Shown here: positions 8,919 to 17,714 of the stretch, piece after piece
Position numbering within the stretch: the first letter of the stretch is position 1
Layout: each line of letters starts with the position of its first letter
Origin: Aureimonas sp. SK2
Lineage (GTDB): Bacteria; Pseudomonadota; Alphaproteobacteria; Rhizobiales; Rhizobiaceae
Direction of reading: 5' to 3'
DNA length: 64,000 bases
Assembly (NCBI RefSeq): GCF_029813115.1
Contig: NZ_JAPZDS010000002.1
Coordinates: 372,001 to 436,000, forward strand
Translations under genes and position numbers: made by a program
Notes under the pieces: generated by a model
What the model was told of the DNA's origin: nothing
What the model saw: the letters and a program-made list of their open reading frames with translations, nothing else
Database searches by the model: none

Positions 8919-9650
8919 CCAAGCGAGTGTCGCCTCGACGCTCGACAACAGAGGCGGCGGGGGCGGCGGCGGGCGGTCGATCAGGACGACGGGGATTTCC
9001 AGATCGCGCGCAGCCACGATCTTGGCGTAAGAGGTCGCCCCCCCGGCGTTGCGGCAGACGAGATGGGTGATGCCGTTGGCGACGAACAGCGCCGTCTCGG
9101 CCGCGACATCGCCCGGCTTGCCGAGCACGAGGTCGGCGGGAAAGGGCAGGGCGGCCGGCGCGTCCACCATGCGCAGGACGGGGCGGAGATCCGGCCGATG
9201 GCGGAACGGGGCGATGTGCTGGTGCCCGAGCGCCAGGAAGGGCCGCGCCCCCTCTGGCAGCGCGTCGACGGCCGCCTTGAGGCAGAGGACGCGTTGCCAG
9301 CGGTCGCCGGGCGCCTCGTCCCATCCGGGACGGTGCAGAGCCACCCGTTTCACACGCGTCACCTGCGCCGCCTCCGCTGCGTTGCGCGAGATGCCGACCG
9401 CGAAGGGATGCGTCGCATCCACGAGATGGGTGATGCGCTCGGCCGCGAGCCAGTCCGCCAGCCCCGCCGCGCCGCCGAACCCGCCGATCCGCGCTTCGAT
9501 GCTGCCGGGAAGGTCGGGCGCCACGGTGCGACCGGCTAGGGACAGGACGAGCCGCTCTGGCGAATGTTCCACGTGAAACACTTTGGCAAGGATTGTGGCT
9601 TCCGCCGTCCCGCCGAGAATCAGGACGCGGACCTCGGACCTACCCGGCAC
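8907..9650 (-). CDS. cobK: Precorrin-6A reductase CobK
   Basis: CobK reduces precorrin-6A (or its cobalt form) with a nicotinamide cofactor to the 6Y/6B form used by CobL. The 247 residues begin with the Rossmann segment VLILGGTAEA and contain THLVDATHPFAVGISRNA and ITHLVCRNAGG, typical of the family. The GTG start at 9650 lies inside the last codons of cbiD (11-bp overlap), so the two are co-transcribed. The segment KVFHVEHS near residue 25 is coded by a perfect parS sequence, probably tolerated in a variable loop. A poly-proline run (RPPPPPPPLL) near the C-terminus is coded by a slip-prone GC tract. Confidence 0.93.
   Translation of the reverse strand: MPGRSEVRVLILGGTAEATILAKVFHVEHSPERLVLSLAGRTVAPDLPGSIEARIGGFGGAAGLADWLAAERITHLVDATHPFAVGISRNAAEAAQVTRVKRVALHRPGWDEAPGDRWQRVLCLKAAVDALPEGARPFLALGHQHIAPFRHRPDLRPVLRMVDAPAALPFPADLVLGKPGDVAAETALFVANGITHLVCRNAGGATSYAKIVAARDLEIPVVLIDRPPPPPPPLLSSVEATLAWLAG
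9565..9580. other. parS site (ParB-binding centromere sequence) inside cobK
   Basis: The 16 bases TGTTCCACGTGAAACA match the bacterial parS consensus TGTTNCACGTGAAACA at every position. ParB spreads from such sites to organise and segregate the origin-proximal chromosome, or a repABC-type or chromid replicon. An exact chance match is unlikely in GC-rich DNA. It lies in coding sequence, as chromosomal parS sites often do. No parA or parB gene is in the window. Other CACGTG hexamers I noticed in the window lack the flanking bases. Confidence 0.85.
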
Positions 9651-10758
9651 GGGCGATCACCTGTCCGGCGCGGTCCGTCACCAGCACCTCGACACGGCAG
9701 GGCGCGTCGCCGAGCGCTTCCCGCGCCGTCGCCAGCGCGCGCCGGGCGACCGGCGTGGCGAGGTCGAGCCCTTGCGCGGCCGAGAGGTCCAGCACTTCCT
9801 TCGCCGTGTTGGCGCGGAGCACAGTGGTTTCCATCTCGCCCGCCCGCTCGCCGAGAAGGCCGAGCAAGAAGCCGAAATCCACCTGGCTCCGACCGGAATG
9901 GAGGTCGAGCGACCCCTGCGCGAGCTTGGTGAACTTGGCGAAGCCTCCGGCGAGCGTCAGGCGCGGGACGGGGTGGCGACGCAGATACTTCAGAACCCCG
10001 CCCGCGAAGTCGCCCATGTCGAGATAGGCGATGTCGGGAAGCGTGGGATAGAGACGTCGTGCGGCGTCCTCGCTGGCCGAGCCCGTCGCACCGACGACAT
10101 GGGCGAGGCCCGAAGCGCGCGCGACGTCGATACCGCGATGGATCGAATGGATCCAGGCCGAGCAGGAAAAGGGATGGACGATCCCCGTCGTGCCGAGGAT
10201 CGACAGGCCGCCGAGAATGCCGAGCCGGCCGTTCCAGGTCTTCTCCGCCAGCCGCTCCCCGTCCCGCACCTCGATCGTGATCTCGACATCGGGGGAAAGT
10301 CCGTGCGCGGCGCAGAGCGCCTCGACTTCCGCGCGCATCAGGGCGCGGGGCACCGGGTTGATCGCGGGCTCCCCCGGCGGGATCGGCAGGCCGGGGCGCG
10401 TCACGGTGCCGACGCCGGGTCCTGCCCGGAAACAGATGCCGGAGCCGGGAGGGGCGAGGCGCACGCGCGCGCCGATCTCGGCGAGATGCGTGACGTCCGG
10501 ATCGTCGCCCGCGTCCTTCACGATGGCGGCGAAGGCGGTGCCCTCCGACAGATCCGTGCGGGCGAGGGGGAAGGCCGGACGCTCGCCCTTCGGCAACGCG
10601 ATCTCGACGGGATCTGGGAAGTCACCGGTCAGAAGGGCGGTCAGCGCCGCCTTGGTCGCGGCGGTGGCGCAGGCGCCCGTAGTCCAGCCGCGCCGGAGCG
10701 GCGCTCCGTCGCGCGTCCCGCTCGTGCTGGTCCGGCGCTGGCCGAGATCGATGCTCAT
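9640..10758 (-). CDS. cbiD: Cobalt-precorrin-5B C1-methyltransferase CbiD
   Basis: CbiD methylates C1 of cobalt-precorrin-5B in the cobalt-early route and takes the place of the unrelated CobF. The 372 residues show the family signature LRRGWTTGACATAATKAAL near the N-terminus, then GVGTVTRPGLPIPPGEPAINP and GILGGLSILGTTGIVHP, which are unmistakable. It heads the minus-strand cbiD-cobK pair and is divergent from cobB, 47 bp away, so the two promoters must lie close together or overlap. The TAG stop overlaps the cobK start. Confidence 0.95.
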   Translation of the reverse strand: MSIDLGQRRTSTSGTRDGAPLRRGWTTGACATAATKAALTALLTGDFPDPVEIALPKGERPAFPLARTDLSEGTAFAAIVKDAGDDPDVTHLAEIGARVRLAPPGSGICFRAGPGVGTVTRPGLPIPPGEPAINPVPRALMRAEVEALCAAHGLSPDVEITIEVRDGERLAEKTWNGRLGILGGLSILGTTGIVHPFSCSAWIHSIHRGIDVARASGLAHVVGATGSASEDAARRLYPTLPDIAYLDMGDFAGGVLKYLRRHPVPRLTLAGGFAKFTKLAQGSLDLHSGRSQVDFGFLLGLLGERAGEMETTVLRANTAKEVLDLSAAQGLDLATPVARRALATAREALGDAPCRVEVLVTDRAGQVIARAG

Positions 10759-10805
10759 GAAAGGGCTTATAGGCGCGGCGCATCCGTGCGAAAAGCGCCG
10801 CCATC

Positions 10806-12113
10806 ATGCAGCCTCGCCCGTCCCGCCCCGGTCTCCTCGTCGCAGCGCCCCAGTCGGGGAGCGGCAAGACGCTGCTGACCCTCGCGCTTCTGCGATGGGC
10901 GCGCCGACGCGGGCTTTTCGTCGCGCCGGCCAAGGCGGGACCGGACTATATCGACCCGGCCTTCCATGCCGCCGCCGCCGGACGCGCCTCGGTCAATCTC
11001 GACCCCTACGCCATGCGCCCTGCGCTGGTGCGGGACCTTGCCGCGGCCGATGGCCTGCCGCTCGTGGTCGAGGGCATGATGGGCCTCTTCGACGGCGCGG
11101 CGGACGGCACGGGATCGGCGGCCGACCTTGCCGAGGCGCTGGGCCTGCCCGTCCTCCTCGTGGTCGACTGCGCGAAGCAGTCGCATTCGGTGGCGGCGCT
11201 GGTGCGCGGCTTTCGCGACCATCGGCCGGGCCTGCGTTTCTGCGGCCTCGCGCTGAACCGCATCGGCAGCCCCCGGCACGAGGCGCTTCTGCGTGCGGCG
11301 CTGGAGCCGCTCGGCCTGCCCGTTCTGGCCGCGCTTCTCCGGCAGGAGGCGCTGGTCCTGCCCGAGCGCCATCTCGGCCTCGTTCAGGCGGGCGAGACCG
11401 CGGGGCTCGACGCCTTTCTTGAAGCGGCGGCGGACTGGTTCGCCGAAGGCGCTGACGCTGCGGCCTTCGAGGCGCTTCTCGGCCCCGCAAGCCCCACCTG
11501 TCCGGATCGGGCCGCCGTCGCCCGTCTCGCCCCCCTCGGCGCACGGATCGCCGTGGCGCGGGACGAGGCTTTCGCCTTCGCCTATCCCCATCTCCTCGAC
11601 GGCTGGCAGGCCGGCGGGGCGGAGCTCTCGTTCTTTTCGCCGCTCGCGGACGAGGGGCCGGACACGGCTGCGGACGCGGTGTTCCTGCCCGGCGGCTATC
11701 CCGAACTCCATGCCGGGCGGATCGCCGCCGCGAGCGGCTTCCGTGCCGGCATGGAAGCCGCGCGGGCGCGCGGTGCCCGGATCTACGGCGAGTGCGGCGG
11801 CTACATGGTGCTGGGCGAAGCGCTGGAGGATGCGGAGAGGCAGCGACACCCGATGCTCGGCTTCCTGCCGCTCGTCACCTCCTTCGCGCAGCGCCGGCTG
11901 CATCTCGGCTATCGCCGGCTTCGGCCCCGACCGGGTGGGCCTTGGGGCGAGCCGCTCGTCGGGCACGAGTTCCACTATTCCACCGCCGTCTGGGAGGGCG
12001 AAGCCGAACGCCTGTTCGAGGCGCGCGATGCGCTCGGCGCGGATCTCGGCGCCGTGGGTCTCCGGCGCGGCCAAGTCGCCGGCTCCTATCTCCACGTGGT
12101 GGATCTCGCATGA
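10806..12113 (+). CDS. cobB: Cobyrinate / hydrogenobyrinate a,c-diamide synthase CobB (CbiA)
   Basis: The enzyme amidates the a and c acetates of the corrin ring with glutamine and ATP. The 435 residues carry an N-terminal P-loop domain (LVAAPQSGSGKTLLTLALL, then AKAGPDYIDPAFH) and a C-terminal class I amidotransferase domain with nucleophile Cys in YGECGGYMVLGEAL and the downstream LVGHEFHYS. Length and order are normal. It leads a cobB-cobC-cbiB operon on the plus strand; its stop overlaps the cobC start (ATGA). Confidence 0.95.
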   Translation: MQPRPSRPGLLVAAPQSGSGKTLLTLALLRWARRRGLFVAPAKAGPDYIDPAFHAAAAGRASVNLDPYAMRPALVRDLAAADGLPLVVEGMMGLFDGAADGTGSAADLAEALGLPVLLVVDCAKQSHSVAALVRGFRDHRPGLRFCGLALNRIGSPRHEALLRAALEPLGLPVLAALLRQEALVLPERHLGLVQAGETAGLDAFLEAAADWFAEGADAAAFEALLGPASPTCPDRAAVARLAPLGARIAVARDEAFAFAYPHLLDGWQAGGAELSFFSPLADEGPDTAADAVFLPGGYPELHAGRIAAASGFRAGMEAARARGARIYGECGGYMVLGEALEDAERQRHPMLGFLPLVTSFAQRRLHLGYRRLRPRPGGPWGEPLVGHEFHYSTAVWEGEAERLFEARDALGADLGAVGLRRGQVAGSYLHVVDLA

Positions 12114-13126
12114 CGACCCATCTCGTCCATGGCGGGGCGCTGGGCGCTGCCGTCGCGCGCTTCGGCGGACGGCGGGAGGACTGGCTCGACCTGTCCACCG
12201 GCATCAATCCCGTGCCCCCACCTTTGCCCGAGCTTGAACCCGCCCTTTTCGCCCGTCTGCCGGAGGCCGAACTGGAAGCGGAAGCGCGCGAGGCGGCGCG
12301 CCTTCACTACGGCGCCGCTCCGGAGGCCGGGATCGTGGCGGCGCCCGGCAGCCAGGCGCTGATCTCGCTCCTGCCGCATCTCCTGCCGTCTGGGCCGGCG
12401 GCGATCCTTCATCCCGCCTATGCCGAGCACGCCCGCGCCTTTCGCGCGGCTGGCCGCGCCGTCCTTGGCCTGTCGGACCCTGCGGATGCGCCGGCTTCCG
12501 CCGCCGTCGCGGTCGTCGTGAACCCCAACAATCCCGACGGGCGCCGGTTTTCACGTGAATCGCTTTTGGAGCTGGCGGACGCGATGGCGGCACGCGGCGG
12601 CTGGCTGGTGGTGGACGAAGCCTTCATGGATGCCGATCCGCGCGAGAGCCTCGGACCCGACGCCGGGCGTCCGGGACTCGTGGTGCTGCGGTCCTTCGGC
12701 AAGTTCTTCGGCCTTGCGGGCCTGCGGCTCGGCTTTGCGCTGACGACGCGGGACCTTGCCGCCGGGATACACGCACGCCTCGGACCTTGGTCGGTGTCCG
12801 GCCCGGCCCTGGCCGTGGGCGCGCGGCTGATGGCGGACAGGGAGACGATCGCCGCCCTGCGCGCCGCCATTGCCGTGCGGTCGGCGCTGACGCGCGGCGC
12901 GATCGCGGCGGCGGGTCTCTGCCCCGAAGGCGAGGCGGCCCTCTTCTCCCTCGTGTCGGTGCCGAACGCGCATGCGCTGTTCGAGGCGCTGGCACGGCGG
13001 CGGATCCTCGTTCGTCCCTTTGCCGAACGGCCGGACTGGCTGCGATTCGGCGTGGTGCGCGACGCGGCCGAAGCGGAGCGGCTCCGAGCGGCCCTCGAGG
13101 CGGCCCTGCCGGAGCTCCGCGCTTGA
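12110..13126 (+). CDS. cobC: Threonine-phosphate decarboxylase CobC
   Basis: A PLP-dependent class I/II aminotransferase-fold enzyme (CobD in Salmonella naming) that makes aminopropanol phosphate for the lower-loop linker. The 338 residues open with HGGALGAAVARFG and LDLSTGINPVPPPLP, have VVVNPNNPDGR and LVVDEAFMD, and the PLP lysine in RSFGKFFGLAGLRLGF. The ATG at 12110 gives an ATGA overlap with cobB, and the TGA stop overlaps the TTG start of cbiB. Position between cobB and cbiB fits the pathway order. Confidence 0.94.
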   Translation: MTTHLVHGGALGAAVARFGGRREDWLDLSTGINPVPPPLPELEPALFARLPEAELEAEAREAARLHYGAAPEAGIVAAPGSQALISLLPHLLPSGPAAILHPAYAEHARAFRAAGRAVLGLSDPADAPASAAVAVVVNPNNPDGRRFSRESLLELADAMAARGGWLVVDEAFMDADPRESLGPDAGRPGLVVLRSFGKFFGLAGLRLGFALTTRDLAAGIHARLGPWSVSGPALAVGARLMADRETIAALRAAIAVRSALTRGAIAAAGLCPEGEAALFSLVSVPNAHALFEALARRRILVRPFAERPDWLRFGVVRDAAEAERLRAALEAALPELRA

Positions 13127-14088
13127 GCGTCTGGCTCGCCCCGCTGGCACTTGGGCTCGACCGGCTCGTTGGCGATCCCGACTGGCTGTGGCGACGCCTG
13201 CCCCATCCCGTGGCCGGCTTCGGCGCACTGATCGCGCTCGCCGATCGCTGGGGCAACCGTCCGCACTGGCCTAATCGTGGCCGCCGTCTGGCGGGTGTCG
13301 CATCCATCCTCGTGCTTCTCGCGCTCGCCGCGCTTCTCGGCGCCCTCCTGCACGGCCTCTTCCGGCCTCTCGGCTGGCCGGGTCTTGCGGTGGAGGCGGT
13401 GCTGGCGTCCGTGTTCCTGGCGCAGAAGAGCCTGATCGACCATGTCGCGCGCGTCGCGACGGCGCTGGAGGGCGAGGGTCTGGCGGCGGGGCGGCGGGCG
13501 GTGTCGATGATCGTCGGGCGCGACCCGGCTGCGCTGGACGAGGCGGGCGTCAGCCGCGCGGCGATCGAGAGTCTCGCCGAGAACGCCTCGGACGGGGTGG
13601 TCGCCCCGCTCTTCTTCCTTCTCCTCTTCGGCCTGCCGGGCCTCCTCGCCTACAAGATGCTGAACACGGCCGATTCGATGATCGGCCACTTGGACGAGCG
13701 CCATCGCGCCTTCGGCTGGGCGGCCGCGCGGCTCGACGACGTCGCCAACTGGATCCCCGCGCGCCTCACCGCTGGCCTCTTCGCCGTCGCGGCCTGGATC
13801 CTGCTGGGCCGCGCGAGCGCTTCGCGTGCGGCCCGTGCGGCGCTGGCCGACGGCTCGCGTCACCGCTCGCCCAATGCCGGCTGGCCGGAAGCGGCCGCAG
13901 CCGGCGCGCTAGACCTCGCGCTCGGCGGCCCGCGCCGCTATGGCGAACTCGCGGTCGAGGCGCCGTTTCTTCATGGATCGGGCCGGCGCGCGGCAGAGCC
14001 GGCCGACATCCGTCGGGGACTGCGCCTGTTCCGGCGTGTCTGCGATCTTCTCCTCGGTCTGACGCTGGTGCTTGCCCTCACGCTGTGA
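13123..14088 (+). CDS. cbiB: Adenosylcobinamide-phosphate synthase CbiB (CobD)
   Basis: An inner-membrane enzyme that attaches aminopropanol or its phosphate to adenosylcobyric acid. The 321-residue protein has several hydrophobic segments and the family motifs LAENASDGVVAPLF, YKMLNTADSMIGH and FGWAAARLDDVANWIPARLT. The start is taken as TTG at 13123 because it forms a TTGA overlap with the cobC stop and places the conserved WLAPLALGLDRLVGDP segment at the N-terminus; no ATG serves as well. The end overlaps the convergent cobS gene by 11 bp. Confidence 0.93.
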   Translation: MSVWLAPLALGLDRLVGDPDWLWRRLPHPVAGFGALIALADRWGNRPHWPNRGRRLAGVASILVLLALAALLGALLHGLFRPLGWPGLAVEAVLASVFLAQKSLIDHVARVATALEGEGLAAGRRAVSMIVGRDPAALDEAGVSRAAIESLAENASDGVVAPLFFLLLFGLPGLLAYKMLNTADSMIGHLDERHRAFGWAAARLDDVANWIPARLTAGLFAVAAWILLGRASASRAARAALADGSRHRSPNAGWPEAAAAGALDLALGGPRRYGELAVEAPFLHGSGRRAAEPADIRRGLRLFRRVCDLLLGLTLVLALTL

Positions 14089-14854
14089 GCAGGGCGAGGC
14101 CGAGCAGCCAGGCGAGTTCCGTAACCTGCTGGCAGGCGCCGAGCGTATCGCCCGTCTGGCCGCCCAGCCGGCGCCGGAGAACGCCGCTGAGGAGAAGCCA
14201 GGCGACCGCGGCCAGGAACGGCGGCAGGAGGACGGCGCCGGTGCCGAAGACGGGCAGCGTCGAGACCAGCGCCAGCAGGATGCCGATCAGGACGGCGAGC
14301 CGGCCGGCGCGTGGCGACGGGCGCCCCACCCGGTCGGCGAGGCCGCCGGGATCGGCGCTCGGCAGCGCGGCCCAGAGGAGCGCCATCGCGCCTCGGCTGG
14401 CGGCACCCGCGGCGGGCAGGGCCAGCGCGGCGGCGAGCGCCGAGCCGGCCGCGATGTCGGCAAGGAGCGCGATGCGCAGGAGGAGGGCGCCGACGAGCGC
14501 CAGCGCGCCATAGGTGCCGACCCGGCTGTCCTTCATGATCGCGAGCGCCCGGCTCCGGTCGGCATGCCCGAACAATCCGTCCGCCGTGTCGCCGAGCCCG
14601 TCTTCGTGCAGCGCGCCCGTCAGCGCGACGAGAAGGAGGACGGCGAGGGCGGAGGCGGCGAGCGGCGACAGACCGGTTTGGAGGACGCCGTAGAGGAGGA
14701 GGGCGGACGGGGCGGCCACCAGCAGCCCCACCACTGGAAAGGCGGGCGCATCCCGCCCCAGCGGCACGGGCGGCCCGGCGAAGGCGGCCGGCACGGCCGG
14801 CAGGCGGGTGAGAAAGGCGCCGGCGCGTAAGGCGGGGTACAGGAGGCGAATCAT
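14078..14854 (-). CDS. cobS: Adenosylcobinamide-GDP ribazoletransferase CobS (CobV)
   Basis: The membrane-bound cobalamin synthase joins adenosylcobinamide-GDP and alpha-ribazole (phosphate). The 258-residue, highly hydrophobic protein has the family start AFLTRLPAVP, the catalytic-region motif TGALHEDGLGDTADGLFG and IMKDSRVGTYGALAL. It is divergent from cobT with 115 bp between the starts. The gene stands alone on the minus strand between the cobB-cobC-cbiB operon and cobT. Confidence 0.95.
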   Translation of the reverse strand: MIRLLYPALRAGAFLTRLPAVPAAFAGPPVPLGRDAPAFPVVGLLVAAPSALLLYGVLQTGLSPLAASALAVLLLVALTGALHEDGLGDTADGLFGHADRSRALAIMKDSRVGTYGALALVGALLLRIALLADIAAGSALAAALALPAAGAASRGAMALLWAALPSADPGGLADRVGRPSPRAGRLAVLIGILLALVSTLPVFGTGAVLLPPFLAAVAWLLLSGVLRRRLGGQTGDTLGACQQVTELAWLLGLALLTA

Positions 14855-14969
14855 GCGCCGAGCCTACACCATGCCGGCCGGCCGCTCGCCGGCCGGACCG
14901 GTTTGCGCGAGGTCCCCTTTGCGCCTATCACGCGGGCAAACCCGCCCGACCTTTCCGGAGCCCAGCCCC

Positions 14970-15986
14970 ATGTCCGCCACCGGCCTTCCCTTCGACGACA
15001 TCCGCGCGCTTCTCCGACAGATGCCGCAGGCCGACGGGGCGGCCCGGCACGCGGCGCGCCACCGCCAGGAGGAGCTGACCAAGCCCTCGGGAAGCCTCGG
15101 CCGGCTGGAGGAGATCGCCGAGTGGATGGCGGCCTGGCAGGGGCGGGCGCCGACCGTCGACCGGCCCGTGGTCGCGGTCTTTGCCGGCAACCACGGCGTG
15201 GCCGCCAAGGGCGTTTCGGCCTTTCCACCGTCCGTCACGCAAGGCATGGTGGAGAACTTCGCGGCCGGGGGCGCCGCGATCAACCAGATCTGCGCGACCT
15301 TCGATCTCGGGCTCAAGATCTTCGACCTGGCGCTGGACTATCCGACCGCCGACATCTCGGAAGAGGCGGCGCTGTCGGAGCGCGACTGCGCCGCCACCAT
15401 GGCCTTCGGCATGGAATGCCTGGCGGGCGAGCCGGACCTCCTGATCCTCGGCGAGATGGGTATCGGCAACACGGCAGTGGCCGCCGCGCTCTTCGCGGCC
15501 CTGTTCGGCGGCACGGCCGCGGACTGGGTCGGCCCGGGTACGGGCCAGGACGCCGCCGGCATGGCGCGCAAGACGGCCGTGGTGGACCAGGCGCTCGACC
15601 TCCATCGCTCGCATTTCTCCGACCCGCTGGAAGTGCTGCGGCGCCTTGGGGGGCGCGAGATCGCGGCCATGAGCGGCGCGATTCTGGCCGCGCGCATGCA
15701 GCGCGTGCCGGTGATCGTGGACGGGTTCGTCGCCACGGCAGCGGCGGCCGTCCTCCATGCCATGGACGCAAGGGCGCTCGACCATTGCCTGTTCGGCCAC
15801 GTCTCGGCCGAGCCCGGCCACCAGAAGGCGCTCGCCGCCATGGACAAGGTACCGCTTCTGGCGCTCGGCATGCGGCTCGGCGAGGGCACCGGCGCGGCGT
15901 TGGCGGCGGCGGTCGTGAAGGCCGCGATCGCCTGCCACAACGGCATGGCGACCTTCGCGCAGGCGGGCGTCGCCAACCGCGACTGA
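14970..15986 (+). CDS. cobT: Nicotinate-nucleotide-dimethylbenzimidazole phosphoribosyltransferase CobT
   Basis: CobT activates the lower ligand by transferring phosphoribose from nicotinate mononucleotide to dimethylbenzimidazole (the enzyme called CobU in Pseudomonas denitrificans). The 338 residues include KPSGSLGRLEEIAEWMA, VFAGNHGVAAKGVSAFP, LGEMGIGNTAVAAAL and the catalytic glutamate loop LGMRLGEGTGAALA. ATG at 14970 is preferred over an upstream in-frame ATG because the protein then starts at the usual distance from the first motif. The end meets a convergent small gene after 2 bp. Confidence 0.95.
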   Translation: MSATGLPFDDIRALLRQMPQADGAARHAARHRQEELTKPSGSLGRLEEIAEWMAAWQGRAPTVDRPVVAVFAGNHGVAAKGVSAFPPSVTQGMVENFAAGGAAINQICATFDLGLKIFDLALDYPTADISEEAALSERDCAATMAFGMECLAGEPDLLILGEMGIGNTAVAAALFAALFGGTAADWVGPGTGQDAAGMARKTAVVDQALDLHRSHFSDPLEVLRRLGGREIAAMSGAILAARMQRVPVIVDGFVATAAAAVLHAMDARALDHCLFGHVSAEPGHQKALAAMDKVPLLALGMRLGEGTGAALAAAVVKAAIACHNGMATFAQAGVANRD

Positions 15987-15988
15987 GG

Positions 15989-16237
15989 TCAGGGCGTGGG
16001 CGGGCCGGGTTCCGGCGGGGCCTGCGTCCCGTCCGGCGCCGGCTTGTAGGCGATCAGGAAGACCCAGGCGGCATAGGCGCCGATCGCCCCGGTCATGATG
16101 GCCCACATCGGGTCGCCGACCGTAAGTTCCACCACCGTCCAGGCGGCGCAGACGGCCACGACGGCGATGCGGCGCCACAGCGGGCGGAAGAAGGGATGGC
16201 TGGCATCCTTCAAGGGGAAGTCCTCCTGCCGGCGCAT
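15989..16237 (-). CDS. Small conserved membrane protein, DUF3329-like
   Basis: An 82-residue protein with the segment HPFFRPLWRRIAVVAVCAAW near the N-terminus and two hydrophobic stretches (about residues 24-40 and 47-64) followed by a proline-rich tail. The HPFFRPLWRR motif is one I associate with short alphaproteobacterial membrane proteins of the DUF3329 type; function unknown. It is convergent with cobT, 2 bp apart, and lies downstream of nothing on its own strand except after a 72-bp gap from the opgC end. The family call is from memory, not a search. Confidence 0.65.
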   Translation of the reverse strand: MRRQEDFPLKDASHPFFRPLWRRIAVVAVCAAWTVVELTVGDPMWAIMTGAIGAYAAWVFLIAYKPAPDGTQAPPEPGPPTP

Positions 16238-16308
16238 CCGGCCCCGGCCTTATAGCGGGCCGGACGCCCCGAGGCACGCCCGGGCGCGCACGTTGTCGCG
16301 AGCGCGGC

Positions 16309-17484
16309 TCACGCCCTCGCCCGTGCCAGGGCCTTCGTTTCCCCCGTCTCGGTGGGAGCGCGTTCGGGCGCGGCGGGCGCGTTCACCGCGCGCCACCAGT
16401 CGAGGAACAGCGCCAGCGCGAAGTGCACGGCCAGGCCCAGCACGATCAGGCCCGTGTCGAAGGCGAGCGACGGCTCGCGGTTGAGGCGCAGGAGCTGGGC
16501 GAAGAGCGACAGAACCGTGCCGACGGCGAAGACCGGAAGCGAATGTCGGCCGAGAAGCGCGAACGGGTTGTCGCGGCCGACCCGCTGGAAGGGCGAATGC
16601 GCCGGCGCATAGGCGAAGACGTAGACCAGCGCCAGGAGATGCAGGAGGCGCGGCGCCGAGACATAGGTCTTGTCGAAGCTGCGCAGGAACTCGGGCAGGG
16701 GCAGCGCGTGCTCCCATCCCCAGAGCGAGCCCGAGACGAAGACGAAGGACAAGGCGAGATAGGCCAGCGCGGCGATGTAGAGCGAGCGCGAATAGGCGAC
16801 CAGCGCGTGGCCGCCGGCCTTGGCGAGTCCCGTCGCGAGGCCGATGGCGAACAGGAACTGCCAGGCGAAGGGATTGAACTGCCAGCCGCCGGGATTGGGA
16901 TGGTTGGGCAGGTTGAAGCGCCAGACCCCGCAGGCGAGCCAGATGGCGCCGCACACCGCCAGGAGGCCCGCGAGGCCGAACCGGCGCACCACGGCCAGCA
17001 TGGCCGGCAGCATGAGGAGGAGCACGGCATACATCGGCAGGATGTTGAGATAGGCGAACTGGTGGCCGAGCGTCGCAATGCCGGCGAGCGTATCGACGGG
17101 GCGCGACAGGAAATAGCCGAAGCCGAGCTGCATGAGATAGCGCCCGTCGCCTGTGGCGAGCGCGGCGAAGGCGTAGAGGCTCACCACGATCATCGTGAGC
17201 GCGATGTGGTTGAGATAGAGGACGCCCGCCCGCCGAAAGGCGCGGATCGCGGCGACGAGGCCGGACCGCTCCAGAAAGCTGCGCCCGTAGGCGAAGGCGC
17301 AGGACACGCCCGCCAGGAAGACGAAGAGCTCGGCCGAATCGGAAAAGCCGAAATTGCGCGACGTGAAGTGCTCCCAGAGAACCCCGGGCACATGGTTCAC
17401 GAAGATCATCAGGAGCGCGACGCCGCGATAGAAGTCGATGCGATGATCGCGCGGCGCGGTTAGGCGCCGTGAGGGTATTGGCAT
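16309..17484 (-). CDS. opgC: OpgC-type membrane acyltransferase
   Basis: OpgC proteins are membrane enzymes that succinylate osmoregulated periplasmic glucans. The 391-residue protein begins RDHRIDFYRGVALLMIFVNHVPG, the typical start of the OpgC/acyltransferase-3-like superfamily, and has about ten hydrophobic segments, among them FSDSAELFVFLAGVSCAFAYG. It is third in the minus-strand set opgG - small ORF - opgC, separated from the small ORF by 230 bp. The glucan context makes OpgC the best call, though the donor and exact substrate cannot be read from sequence. Confidence 0.85.
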   Translation of the reverse strand: MPIPSRRLTAPRDHRIDFYRGVALLMIFVNHVPGVLWEHFTSRNFGFSDSAELFVFLAGVSCAFAYGRSFLERSGLVAAIRAFRRAGVLYLNHIALTMIVVSLYAFAALATGDGRYLMQLGFGYFLSRPVDTLAGIATLGHQFAYLNILPMYAVLLLMLPAMLAVVRRFGLAGLLAVCGAIWLACGVWRFNLPNHPNPGGWQFNPFAWQFLFAIGLATGLAKAGGHALVAYSRSLYIAALAYLALSFVFVSGSLWGWEHALPLPEFLRSFDKTYVSAPRLLHLLALVYVFAYAPAHSPFQRVGRDNPFALLGRHSLPVFAVGTVLSLFAQLLRLNREPSLAFDTGLIVLGLAVHFALALFLDWWRAVNAPAAPERAPTETGETKALARARA

Positions 17485-17714
17485 GGATACTCTGAACGCT
17501 TCCGACGCTTGTCGCCCGCCCGGCCCTGTCGGGCCGAACCGGCTTCATGTCCCTTCAGGGGATATCGCGCCCGGATCGGGCGAGGGCAAGGCAGGGAGCG
17601 GCCGGCGCCGGCGCGCGCCCCCAAAGCGCACGATGCAAACGCCTGTTCCCAAAGGCCTATGGCCGGCGGGCGGCCGTTCACGCGCCGATCACAAAACGCT
17701 TAGCCGTATGGGCG
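17485..17714. other. 230-bp gap between the small ORF and opgC
   Basis: The gap contains several short GC-rich inverted repeats (for example GGCCC-TGT-CGGGCC and CCCGGATCGGG) but none followed by a T-run. It may hold an opgC promoter. No reading frame with coding character was found in it. Confidence 0.35.

Noticed and set aside
12549-12566. Second parS-like sequence in cobC around CACGTG
   Set aside because: Only the CACGTG core and a few flanking bases match; about four mismatches in 16 make it no better than chance.
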